Assembly (NCBI RefSeq): GCF_015234355.1 | Contig: NZ_JADGMV010000006.1 | Span: 62,001-126,000, forward strand | Reading direction: 5' to 3' | DNA from: Psychrobacter sp. NG25 | GTDB taxonomy: Bacteria; Pseudomonadota; Gammaproteobacteria; Pseudomonadales; Moraxellaceae | DNA: 64,000 nt | Shown: positions 47,500 to 55,442 of the stretch, piece after piece | Position numbering within the stretch: the stretch's first letter is position 1 | How the letters are laid out: every line of letters begins with the position of its first letter | Notes under the pieces: generated by a model | What the model saw: only the letters and a program-made list of their open reading frames with translations | What the model was told of the DNA's origin: nothing | The model's database searches: none | Position numbers and translations under genes: made by a program

Positions 47500-47539
47500 A
47501 AAGTAAAAGGCCACTCGATTCAGAGTGGCCTTTTACTTT
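47500..47539. terminator. bidirectional terminator with a 17-bp perfect stem
   Basis: Arms AAAGTAAAAGGCCACTC and GAGTGGCCTTTTACTTT around a 6-nt loop. It lies between the converging XAC2610-like gene and gor. The GGCCACTC core recurs in three other hairpins at 53.6, 54.8 and 55.4 kb. Confidence 0.93.
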
Positions 47540-47571
47540 TAGCTAAGATAATAAGTTTAGCGCATTGCCAA

Positions 47572-48936
47572 CTAACGCATCGTCACAAACTCTTCTGAAC
47601 CCGTCGGGTGAATGGCAACCGTATTGTCAAAGTCCGCTTTAGTTGCGCCCATTTTAATCGCAACGGCAAAGCCTTGAATCATCTCATCGACACCAAAACC
47701 AATACCATGAAGGCCAATGACTTTTTCGTCATCACCCAAGCACACTAGCTTCATGGTGCATTTTTGGCGATGTTGAGTAACGGCGCTATACATATCAGTG
47801 AACGTTGAGGTATAGCATTTGATGTTTTCTTTATCATGCAGATTGATGGCATCAATCTCAGACAAGCCAATTGTACCGATAGCTGGATGGGTGAAAATTA
47901 CGGTCGGTATCAGCGTATAGTCTAAATGCTCATTTGGCTTATTGTTAAACAGACGCTCAGATAAGCGGCGACCAGCGGCAATCGCTACAGGCGTTAGGTC
48001 TACACTGTTTTCGATAATATCGCCAACTGCATAAATACCATCGACGTTGGTGTTTTGGAATTTATCGACTTTGATTTTGCCCGTCTCAGTCGTGGCAACG
48101 CCTGTCACTTGCAGGTTGATGCCGTCTGTCGATGGCGCGCGACCAATCGCCCAGATCAAGCAGTCAACAGTATCGATACAGTCTTCGCCGCCATCATTGG
48201 TGGTCAAATCGAGGCTGTCATCAGCATTTTTATTGACTTCATTGATCACCGTGTTGGTGTGTAATTTGATGCCAGCTTGCTCCATCTCTATCAGCAGAGT
48301 CTCTACGATAGTATGATCAAACGTACGTAGTGGCGAGTGTTTGCGCACATACAAATGCACCTCTGCACCCAGACTGTTTAACACGCCTGCGATTTCGACA
48401 GCGATATAGCCTGCACCCACAATCGCCACGCGTTTTGGCAAATGGTTCAAGGCAAAGAAGCCATCAGAATCAATACCGTGTTCTGCGCCTTTGATGTCTG
48501 GTTGAATCGGATGACCGCCTGTGGCAATCAAAATATGGTCAGCGGTGATATGTTCGCCATTGACTTCGACGGTATTGGTATCGACAAATTTGGCAAAGCC
48601 TTTGATCACTTCGACGCCATTTTTGGCCAAGTTATTGTCATAAGAGCGGTGAATATTTTCGATGTACTGTTGACGGCTCTGCACCAGTTTTTGGAAATCA
48701 AAACCTTTAAATTCAACATCAAAACCATAATCTGGCGCATATTTATGGATGGCTTCGGCAACTTGTGCGCCATACCACATCACTTTTTTGGGAACACAGC
48801 CCAAATTCACACAAGTGCCACCCAGTTGGTTGGCTTCGATAATAGCGCATTTTTTGCCATAGCTTGCTGCACGGTTGATTGAGGCGATACCGCCGCTGCC
48901 GCCGCCAATGGAGATATAGTCATAATGTTTGGTCAT
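47572..48936 (-). CDS. gor: glutathione-disulfide reductase
   Basis: 454 aa. FAD site [16 protein letters not shown] at the N terminus, redox disulfide [16 protein letters not shown] (about 40-55), NADPH site [17 protein letters not shown] near 167, and the C-terminal [10 protein letters not shown] with the catalytic His. It reduces glutathione disulfide with NADPH. The stop is 32 bp from a strong bidirectional terminator. Confidence 0.96.
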   Translation of the reverse strand: MTKHYDYISIGGGSGGIASINRAASYGKKCAIIEANQLGGTCVNLGCVPKKVMWYGAQVAEAIHKYAPDYGFDVEFKGFDFQKLVQSRQQYIENIHRSYDNNLAKNGVEVIKGFAKFVDTNTVEVNGEHITADHILIATGGHPIQPDIKGAEHGIDSDGFFALNHLPKRVAIVGAGYIAVEIAGVLNSLGAEVHLYVRKHSPLRTFDHTIVETLLIEMEQAGIKLHTNTVINEVNKNADDSLDLTTNDGGEDCIDTVDCLIWAIGRAPSTDGINLQVTGVATTETGKIKVDKFQNTNVDGIYAVGDIIENSVDLTPVAIAAGRRLSERLFNNKPNEHLDYTLIPTVIFTHPAIGTIGLSEIDAINLHDKENIKCYTSTFTDMYSAVTQHRQKCTMKLVCLGDDEKVIGLHGIGFGVDEMIQGFAVAIKMGATKADFDNTVAIHPTGSEEFVTMR

Positions 48937-49118
48937 AATCAGGTCTCTTTATTAAATTGTTATTGGTACAGTTTTAAGGTTTATTGTTTTGAATGCTATT
49001 GGTTTGGACTTTACTGTAATGGGTCTTATAATCCATCTTACAAGTTTTTTATGGTTAAGGTGTGTTGAGTTGCTTCCATGTTGTCAGTATTTATACAGCT
49101 AAGCTTATCTAGACCCAC

Positions 49119-49571
49119 TTAAACAATAGCACGACGTCTATAAAATAACAGCCCAGGAATCGACAAACCCAGTACCAATCCTGAGGTCACAAACAAAGCC
49201 TCAAACAAGTACACCATCATTTGACTAAATAACTCGTCTGAAAAACCAAAATAACCAATCTGCACCATACTGACCATCGCCTTATATGCGGCGATACCGG
49301 GCATCATACAGATGACACTTGGAGAAATGAGTGCTTTAGGCGGTAGGGTATATTTCTTAGAAAAATACACGCCCAAAAAGCTGGCGAGCATGGCGCCAAA
49401 AAAGCTGGCTACTACAAGATGTACTTGCTGATGGACAAGGGCTGTTTTTAGTCCAAACCCAAAAGCAGTCATGAGCAAACACGGTAGAATATATCGCTTA
49501 GGTACGGTGAACATTAGCGTCCAACCAAGGGTGATGATGCAAGACAGTACGACGGTTTCTATAAACCACAT
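49119..49571 (-). CDS. yjjB: threonine/serine exporter family, ThrE_2 part (YjjB-like)
   Basis: 150 aa with four to five helices. It matches the ThrE_2 domain: GAMLASFLGVYFSKKYTLPP and PSVICMMPGIAAYKAM are typical of the family. In E. coli YjjP and YjjB form one exporter (succinate export reported), each supplying part of the fold. It starts two bases after yjjP, preceded by a GGGGGT stretch, so the two genes are coupled. Confidence 0.88.
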   Translation of the reverse strand: MWFIETVVLSCIITLGWTLMFTVPKRYILPCLLMTAFGFGLKTALVHQQVHLVVASFFGAMLASFLGVYFSKKYTLPPKALISPSVICMMPGIAAYKAMVSMVQIGYFGFSDELFSQMMVYLFEALFVTSGLVLGLSIPGLLFYRRRAIV

Positions 49572-49572
49572 G

Positions 49573-50376
49573 TCAAAACCCCCAGTGCTGTATTTGAAGT
49601 AAAATGAGTGCCATCACGATGCCAACGCACGCGGATAAGGTCAACATATAGGTAAACACGGCACGTCCAACCCCGATATTGACATAGCCTTTTAGGATAT
49701 CTGAAAAAGAATTGATGAGCGGAAAGCTTGGCACCAGTAGCAGCACGCTGGATGCGACGGCGATATCGGCATTGTTCCCAATATCAAAATAATACGTGGT
49801 TGCGCCAATGAGAGAGGCAATAAATGCCGTCACGATGACCGTTATAAAGGGGTTGAAGTGGTGTTTGGACAGATAAATGCGAGTGAGCATCGCCACCATA
49901 CCAGCGACAAAAGTCACTGCCGTCATCAACCAACTGGCACTGTTAAGGTAAGCAAATGCGGCACAAGAGATGCCCACAAATATACCGACTAGCCATGTTG
50001 GATAAACGGTCTTGTCTAACTCATCAAAGGCAAGCGTAGTCAGGTCTATCAAATCATCATTACCGATGGTATCTTCGGTCTTATTAACGATTTGCTGAAT
50101 TTGCACCAATAAATTGACGTTGATACTCTGATTGATCGTGTCTCTGGTAGTCGTGATACAGCGCTCATCACAGATAGTGGTCAAGGTAAGGGCATTAAAA
50201 TTGAGCGAGCATTCTACGCTGTTCATACCCAAAGCAATGCCCAAGCGTTTGGATAAGTCCACCACGATGGCAGACTCAGCACCATACTGCATAAGAAGTA
50301 GGCCGCAGCGCACGCATAGTCGGGTAATGCGCTGCTGCTTTACGTAACTGATAGAGGTCATTGTGGAAGTACGCAT
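49573..50376 (-). CDS. yjjP: threonine/serine exporter family, ThrE N-terminal part (YjjP-like)
   Basis: 267 aa. A soluble first half (about 1-125, with CGLLLMQYGAESAIVVDLSK) precedes five helices, with AAFAYLNSASWLMTAVTFVA and VLLLVPSFPLINSFSDILKG as family signatures. It forms an exporter with the adjacent YjjB-like protein; the substrate (Thr/Ser or succinate) is uncertain. A second ATG five codons later is an alternative start; neither has a clear SD. Confidence 0.88.
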   Translation of the reverse strand: MRTSTMTSISYVKQQRITRLCVRCGLLLMQYGAESAIVVDLSKRLGIALGMNSVECSLNFNALTLTTICDERCITTTRDTINQSINVNLLVQIQQIVNKTEDTIGNDDLIDLTTLAFDELDKTVYPTWLVGIFVGISCAAFAYLNSASWLMTAVTFVAGMVAMLTRIYLSKHHFNPFITVIVTAFIASLIGATTYYFDIGNNADIAVASSVLLLVPSFPLINSFSDILKGYVNIGVGRAVFTYMLTLSACVGIVMALILLQIQHWGF

Positions 50377-50795
50377 GTTGGTTATTGATAGCCTATTATA
50401 AAGGGTCTGGATGCTGACGCGCAGGCATTATTGGACATTATATTTGATGCTACTACAAAGGATAAGGTTTCTTAGACAAGAAAAGATAGAGACTGGCGCA
50501 GTTGTGCAGGTGATGACTGTAGACAGAATGGTTATTTAAGTGGATTTGGGTTGCAGGATGCGCTCTAAGCAGTGACTCAAACTAAAAGAATGACGTTATA
50601 TATTTCAGATGCATGTTGGGTATGACTTGTGATGGAAAGTAGGCGATAGATTGTAAAATTAATAGACTTTTGTTTTCTATGGTGATAATCTCTCCTCGAT
50701 AATTTAGACACATTACTTACATTTTGGTTACATTCTCAATTTATAACCTTTATCTAGCTACCTACTTTAATTGTATCTTTTAACTTGGACGTCTA
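50377..50795. promoter_or_regulatory. divergent promoter region yjjP / M48 lipoprotein
   Basis: 419 bp between divergent genes. It is AT-rich near the M48 gene (50690-50770). I see no hairpin, repeat copy or credible ORF in it. Confidence 0.4.
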
Positions 50796-51596
50796 ATGAC
50801 CACTTTTAATAAAATGAAAAATGTTCTATTGCTTACCACCATTACTACGTTGGTGGGCTGTACTACTGTCGCCGATATGGCAGGATACGATACCGCTACC
50901 TTAAATAGCGATGCGGCAAAAAGCTACTCTCAAGTGGTTTCCAGTGCCAAGAGTCAAGGCGCAGTAGATAGTACATCTGCCACCGCCATTCGAGTTAAGA
51001 AAGTCTTTAATCGTATAAAGCCTTACGCCGTTCAAGCCAATACAACAGGCGTTCCTTTTGATTGGCAGATCACGGTTATACGTTCACCTGAGTTAAATGC
51101 TTGGGCAATGCCTGGTGGCAAAATGGCCTTTTACACAGGTATTGTAGAGACGTTGAAGTTAACTGATGCAGAAATTGCTGCAATCATGGGACACGAAATG
51201 ACCCATGCATTGTCTGAGCACAGTAAAAAGGACGCAGGGCAAAAGGTTCTGACTGGTTTAGCGATGCAGTTAGGTGGTGCACAACTACAGTCAAAAACAG
51301 GGTTAAGTGATAATGCATTGGGCCTAATTAATGACCTAGGTATTGATAAGCCGTTTTCTCGTAGTCAAGAATCACAAGCTGATGCGGGTGGTTTACGTTT
51401 GATGGCGCAGGCAGGCTATAACCCAGCATCTGCAGTGTCAGTATGGGAAAAAATGGAAGCCGAAAATGGTCGTAGTAGTGCCTTAGTTACTTTGACGTCT
51501 ACGCATCCAAACTCTCAGCAGCGTATCGCTAAAATCAAAGCACTCTTGCCTGAAGTTACGCCAATTTATCAAGCGGCTGCTAAAGCACCTCAATAG
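50796..51596 (+). CDS. M48 family metalloprotease, lipoprotein
   Basis: 266 aa. The signal peptide ends in a lipobox, TLVGCTTVA, so the protein is lipidated, probably in the outer membrane. The zinc site is GHEMTHALSEHS near residue 130, and the third ligand lies in RSQESQADAGGLRLM. STHPNSQQRIAKI is a conserved C-terminal M48 motif. The closest E. coli relatives are LoiP and YcaL, which act in envelope quality control. A terminator follows. Confidence 0.93.
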   Translation: MTTFNKMKNVLLLTTITTLVGCTTVADMAGYDTATLNSDAAKSYSQVVSSAKSQGAVDSTSATAIRVKKVFNRIKPYAVQANTTGVPFDWQITVIRSPELNAWAMPGGKMAFYTGIVETLKLTDAEIAAIMGHEMTHALSEHSKKDAGQKVLTGLAMQLGGAQLQSKTGLSDNALGLINDLGIDKPFSRSQESQADAGGLRLMAQAGYNPASAVSVWEKMEAENGRSSALVTLTSTHPNSQQRIAKIKALLPEVTPIYQAAAKAPQ

Positions 51597-51644
51597 ATCG
51601 GTACAATTAGATCAGTGCGATACTATTAAAAAAGTATGGCAAAT

Positions 51645-51676
51645 AAAAAAAGTAAGTCGAGAGGCTTACTTTTTTT
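51645..51676. terminator. bidirectional terminator after the M48 gene
   Basis: Stem AAAAAGTAAG / CTTACTTTTT with loop TCGAGAGG. A-runs and T-runs on both sides allow use by the M48 gene and by the minus-strand unknown gene to its right. Confidence 0.82.
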
Positions 51677-51828
51677 GCAAAGAAATATCGAAAAATGACT
51701 GGTTTAATTTTGAAATTACGTCGCATGCTATACCCAACTTAGGGGCTTTGGTAATACGCCCAACGTCGCGGTTTGTGAGAGCGGCGAGCGTACGGTAGAT
51801 GTACGGCTGATAAATGTTGAGAGGGAGT

Positions 51829-52341
51829 TCATTTAGGTGAGCGTTGACTTTCAATCCACTCAGTAATATGAGGCAATTGATTCTCCAAATCTTGTTTTAA
51901 GTGAGGCGCACTGTCGTTTGTCCACGTCTCATCACACCAATCACAGCTATTGTATAAATCGCCAAGCCAACAAGGGTAGTAGGCAACGTTATCAGGTAAA
52001 TCTCTCGGAGCATCCATAAAACCGCAATCAATATTATTAATTACTCTACAGATATCTAGAGGAGTAATTTCATCATTTAAATATCTTTTAATTAAGTTGA
52101 TTAGATATTTAGCCGCTAAGATTTCTGCACTCAATGATTGCGGTAAAAAACCTGGTTCCGTAGCTACAGTTAGTCTGAAAAAAATGTCTTCAACATGATG
52201 TTTTGGCGCATAAAAAATTTCAAACACTTCTTCAGGAATGTGGTCGTTATTTTTAACGAATGTATCAGCCCATTGAATAATTGACTCTATATCTGTTTTG
52301 TCATACCAACACTGTACTAATATTTCTTGATGAGATTTCAT
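51829..52341 (-). CDS. unknown soluble protein with a CDWCDETW motif
   Basis: 170 aa from the ATG; a GTG eight codons upstream (52365) overlaps the stop of the preceding gene (TAGTG) and is an equally possible coupled start. No signal peptide or membrane helix. Helical N-terminal half (SAEILAAKYLINLIKRYLND), then a Cys/Trp/Asp-rich end with NNIDCGFMDAPRDL and LYNSCDWCDETWTND. Not recognised. Small acidic proteins of this look are common among immunity proteins, but no toxin gene is adjacent, so that is only a guess. AT-rich, unlike the core genes. Confidence 0.6.
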   Translation of the reverse strand: MKSHQEILVQCWYDKTDIESIIQWADTFVKNNDHIPEEVFEIFYAPKHHVEDIFFRLTVATEPGFLPQSLSAEILAAKYLINLIKRYLNDEITPLDICRVINNIDCGFMDAPRDLPDNVAYYPCWLGDLYNSCDWCDETWTNDSAPHLKQDLENQLPHITEWIESQRSPK

Positions 52342-52364
52342 AGGGTTGCTCAGAATATGATTCA

Positions 52365-52859
52365 CTAATATAAATTATTAACTATAACGACTCCATGTAA
52401 ATCTGAAATCAATGCGATACCAAATTGAGTATCAGTACTCTTATTCATAGCTCTATCAACATATTCAATACAGCCAAACACACTTTCCTTGAAAACTAGA
52501 TTTGTATTCTTATCTTTGTAGTAGTAGAACTGACCCTGCGTGCTACAGAGGTCATCTTCCTGCCAATAGGTAAATAACTTTTCACACGTATCTAACAATA
52601 TATTTCCAAAGGTTATTCTACTATAACTATATTCACTCCATGATTTTTGAGCGTCAACGACTGCATGCTTTGTCATTGGGATTTCTGAATGGTCGATGTT
52701 TTGCAATTCATCAATCCAAAAACTAAAATTACCTATTTTTAATAAAGAAGCCGAGTTTTTTAGAATAATAATAAACTCACCAATCAATACTGATTTGTCA
52801 CTACTGAGAGCGCTAATAACAGCCAATTTATTTCTTTCTAAATGTGTATTGAAATTCAT
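52365..52859 (-). CDS. unknown soluble protein
   Basis: 164 aa with no signal peptide or membrane helix. It contains SLLKIGNFSFWIDELQNIDH and YYYKDKNTNLVFKES, a mixed alpha/beta look. No family recognised. Upstream of the CDWCDETW gene on the same strand, touching it. AT-rich; the ATG has no clear SD. It may form a two-gene unit with its neighbour. Confidence 0.55.
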   Translation of the reverse strand: MNFNTHLERNKLAVISALSSDKSVLIGEFIIILKNSASLLKIGNFSFWIDELQNIDHSEIPMTKHAVVDAQKSWSEYSYSRITFGNILLDTCEKLFTYWQEDDLCSTQGQFYYYKDKNTNLVFKESVFGCIEYVDRAMNKSTDTQFGIALISDLHGVVIVNNLY

Positions 52860-52972
52860 AAGATTATAGACTTACTATTAATGATTTGAATGGAATTGTG
52901 ACATTTTAAGAGGTTTCATGAGATATGCTACGGTATGTGAGGCATAATTATTGTAAAAATGGAGAATAATTT

Positions 52973-53620
52973 ATGGGTACATCCTTCTGCGGCGTTGTAA
53001 TCCAAACAGATACGAAAGACTTAGATTTTATGTCGGTCTTGACTAATTTATTCAATAAAGAGTTTATACCTATTGAAAAGCATTGTGATTGTAGAGACGA
53101 GGATTGCTTTTTCATCGCTAAGACTGATAAATATTTGATAGTATCTAACTCCAAATTTGTTGATGAAATTCTACAGAATAATAGCTCATATAATATGGAT
53201 ATGATTCAGAAGACTTTTGTTCCTAAATTTGTTTTTGTTTTCGAAGAGTATGATAGTGGAGGTACTTACAGTTATGCAGTTATACTCGATAAGAAGATTG
53301 TCAGAAAATTTCGCAGCATTACCTATGGAATTACTGTCGATGAAGGCGAGCTATATGAGATTGAGTCCAAATGGAGAGGTTTGCCTACAAAGTTTATGAA
53401 TGATGAAGATTATGAACATGAAAAGGTCTATTTTCATCCTGATAGCGAGACTGAGTTTTATACTGAAGAATCACTACCGTAACTAATTTTGCACGAATTG
53501 ATGAATGATAAAATTGGATTTGATGTTCATACATTAGATGAACATATAATTGATTCAGGTTTTTTTAAATATAAGAATAATGATTTTATAGGCAAAAAAT
53601 GGTGGCAAGTCTGGAAGTAA
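52973..53620 (+). pseudogene. unknown gene interrupted by one in-frame stop codon
   Basis: An ATG with a GGAG SD opens a frame of 169 codons ending at TAA 53480-53482. The same frame then stays open for a further 45 codons (from LILHELMNDKIGFDVHTLDE to GKKWWQVWK) before a second TAA at 53618-53620. The second part is rich in ordinary residues and begins with no start or SD of its own, so a 215-residue protein was probably cut by a single nonsense change (for example AAA to TAA). The upstream part may still be made. The protein is soluble, has a Cys-rich HCDCRDEDC stretch, and matches no family I know. Confidence 0.65.
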
Positions 53621-53638
53621 GTATTACTATAGTCAAAC

Positions 53639-53670
53639 AAAAAAAGCCACTCCCTAAAGAGTAGCCTTTC
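53639..53670 (-). terminator. decayed copy of the GCCACTC-type terminator
   Basis: AAAAAGCCACTC / GAGTAGCCTTT with a CCTAAA loop; one mismatch breaks the stem. It belongs to the relic copy to its right and matches the hairpin at 54838-54870. Confidence 0.65.
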
Positions 53671-53775
53671 ATCATCAGTCATCTGAAAATACTAATTATT
53701 GCGGACGACCTTAACCTTCAGGTTTTTATACCCTTTTGCACTCATACAGGCCTCTAATTTCCAGCATCAGCTTAC
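53671..53775 (-). pseudogene. relic of the 3' end of the small lipoprotein gene at 54896-55171
   Basis: Read on the minus strand, this stretch encodes KLEACMSAKGYK, matching KLDACMTAKGYK of the lipoprotein, then a one-base deletion throws the final KPEGQGQGRPQ out of frame; restoring it gives KPEG and GRPQ before a stop at 53696-53698. The following terminator is also copied. The 5' two-thirds of the gene are missing. It is evidently a decayed partial duplication lying about 1.2 kb from the intact gene. Confidence 0.75.
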
Positions 53776-53784
53776 CTATCGAAA

Positions 53785-54147
53785 TCAAAACAAGTTGATT
53801 AAGCCTATAGTAATACCCAATAAAAAACATATACCAAGAAGTAAAGTCTTATACGTGGACATTTCAAACCCCTGTCCAGAACAACTTGAATAATATCTTT
53901 TTTTATCATAGCTTTTGAACAATTTAGCACTACATATTTCTTTTTTAGTAAATAAGCCAACGGCAATTGGGGTTTTATAATATAGTTTATAGTATGTGAC
54001 TTGAGTACCTACTAGCAATATATCCTTGCCTGTATATTTACACAAGTCGTAGTAGAAAATAGTATCTTCATATGCATCTCGAATATAGGCTTTGTATAAG
54101 ATACTATCTATATTAGTAATGATGCCATCACTTGTATCAGGACCCAT
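53785..54147 (-). CDS. unknown protein with a C-terminal membrane helix
   Basis: 120 aa. The ATG has a good AGAGGA SD. The soluble part is rich in Tyr and Lys (YYDLCKYTGKDILLVGTQVT, SYDKKRYYSSCSG); residues about 99-117 form a hydrophobic helix (TLLLGICFLLGITIGLI), so the protein is probably tail-anchored. No family recognised. AT-rich. Its 3' end borders the relic lipoprotein copy, and a repeat element sits 52 bp upstream. Confidence 0.6.
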   Translation of the reverse strand: MGPDTSDGIITNIDSILYKAYIRDAYEDTIFYYDLCKYTGKDILLVGTQVTYYKLYYKTPIAVGLFTKKEICSAKLFKSYDKKRYYSSCSGQGFEMSTYKTLLLGICFLLGITIGLINLF

Positions 54148-54199
54148 TTCTTCCTCTGAAATTTATATATTGGGCGAAGGTTATAATACCCAATGACTG

Positions 54200-54307
54200 T
54201 ATGGTTGATTCAGTTTAAAAAAGAGTTAATGCAACCGAGTGCAGATGTAACTATGATACTTCAAGCGAGGTCAACGCCGTCACTCCTTTATAGAGGATAT
54301 GACTACA
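54200..54307 (-). repeat. 108-bp dispersed MITE-like element, copy 5
   Basis: Ends TATGGTT and GACTACA, with the interior GCAACCGAGTGCAGATGTAA and ATACTTCAAGCGAGG matching the copy at 41941-42047 in the same orientation. One base longer than the others. It lies in the gap between the divergent tail-anchored gene and the zinc-ribbon gene, so it may carry or separate their promoters. Confidence 0.78.
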
Positions 54308-54346
54308 TATTAAAACGCTTAATCCATCTTTCATTATGGTCACGAC

Positions 54347-54811
54347 ATGACTACACAACGTTTTCAAGAAAATGAAGAAAATAGACTGTCTATTAGTACG
54401 CCTAGCAAAGAGGATCCTACGCTAGTTTATTGCCCGAAATGCAGTTCTAAAGCCGTCGTTACACTACATAATGATAAAGCGAGATTAACTTGTCCGAGTT
54501 GTGGCTATCATCAAGAAACATTAGCTGAGCAAAGAACATTTTATTGGGGCGTAGATAATCCAACAGATGGTTATTTTGGCGCAAATCTATGGCTACAAAT
54601 AGAATGTGTTGGCAAGAGTCTATGGGCGTTCAATAAGCGTCATCTAGAATATCTAGAGGGTTTTGTATCAGCTAAACATAGACAACGCAATCCAGATATT
54701 GATACTTGGATAAATAGCTCACTAGCCAGTCGTTTGCCAAAGTGGCTGAAAGCAGCTAAGAATCGTGATCAAATCTTAAAAGCGATTGAGCTTTTGAAAA
54801 ATAAAATATAG
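54347..54811 (+). CDS. TFIIB-type zinc-ribbon protein
   Basis: 154 aa. The N-terminal zinc ribbon is formed by CPKCSSKAVVTLH and LTCPSCGYHQE (residues about 28-50). The rest contains FGANLWLQIECVGKSLWAFN and a basic helical end (LPKWLKAAKNRDQILKAIEL). Similar single-domain zinc-ribbon proteins occur in Moraxellaceae; function unknown. The SD is poor. A repeat element ends 39 bp upstream. Confidence 0.7.
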   Translation: MTTQRFQENEENRLSISTPSKEDPTLVYCPKCSSKAVVTLHNDKARLTCPSCGYHQETLAEQRTFYWGVDNPTDGYFGANLWLQIECVGKSLWAFNKRHLEYLEGFVSAKHRQRNPDIDTWINSSLASRLPKWLKAAKNRDQILKAIELLKNKI

Positions 54812-54837
54812 CCGCTATGCTTTATTTTATAGTTCTC

Positions 54838-54870
54838 AAAAAAAGCCACTCACTAAAGAGTGACCTTTTA
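54838..54870. terminator. terminator between the zinc-ribbon and lipoprotein genes
   Basis: AAAAGCCACTC / GAGTGACCTTTT with loop ACTAAA and flanking A/T runs; usable in both directions by these converging genes. Same core as the hairpins at 47500, 53639 and 55389. Confidence 0.8.
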
Positions 54871-54895
54871 TCAACAATTAACTAAAAAATGCTAA

Positions 54896-55171
54896 TTATT
54901 GCGGACGGCCTTGACCTTGGCCTTCAGGTTTTTTATAACCTTTTGCAGTCATACATGCATCTAATTTCTGCATATCACTTTGGCTTGGGCGACTGTCTTT
55001 AGACATTTTTACGCCAGTGTTTTTAGCGCAATCATCCATGGCTTGTTTCATGTCAGCTGATATCGCTGGCTTTTGCTGATCGTGACTATGGCTGCTATCT
55101 GACGTTCCGCTTGATGCACAGGCGCTAACACCAACAGTAGATGCTAAGATAATGAACAATAATTTTTTCAT
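54896..55171 (-). CDS. small lipoprotein of unknown function
   Basis: 91 aa. The signal peptide ends in the lipobox GVSACASSG. A Ser/His-rich linker is followed by a compact helical part with two Cys (MDDCAKNTG and LDACMTAKGY) and a Gly/Gln/Pro tail. Good GAGGA SD. The 3' third and the terminator exist as a decayed second copy at 53639-53775. Function unknown; an envelope role is inferred from lipidation only. Confidence 0.78.
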   Translation of the reverse strand: MKKLLFIILASTVGVSACASSGTSDSSHSHDQQKPAISADMKQAMDDCAKNTGVKMSKDSRPSQSDMQKLDACMTAKGYKKPEGQGQGRPQ

Positions 55172-55388
55172 ACGAAATCCTCAATGAGATATTTATATAT
55201 AGCCGAAGTTCACGAATACCGTTGAACTGCTCAAATAATAATGCAATTGAAGTTGAAATACATTTAACAAAATATTAAGAAAGGTAACGTAATGAGTAAG
55301 TACAAATAGAGATACTATAAAAATAGTGGTAAATCCGATACTTAGTGCACTTTAATTCAGTAAGGTTGGCGACATGATGATAGGCAAC

Positions 55389-55419
55389 AAAAAAGGCCAC
55401 CCTATAAAGAGTGGCCTTT
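55389..55419 (-). terminator. terminator of uvrA
   Basis: AAAGGCCAC / GTGGCCTTT stem with a 10-nt loop and A-run (T-run on the minus strand), 24 bp after the uvrA stop. Confidence 0.87.
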
Positions 55420-55442
55420 CATTGACGATTCACTGGTTTGAA

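Noticed and set aside
51666..51854. 62-codon minus-strand frame after the M48 gene
   Set aside because: TTG start, overlaps both a terminator and the 3' end of the CDWCDETW gene in another frame; likely chance.
53629..53640. TATAGTC next to the relic terminator as a seventh repeat end
   Set aside because: Nothing beyond the seven-base word matches the element.
54193..54375. 60-codon plus-strand frame upstream of the zinc-ribbon gene
   Set aside because: It lies almost wholly in the MITE-like repeat and overlaps the real start; not a gene.
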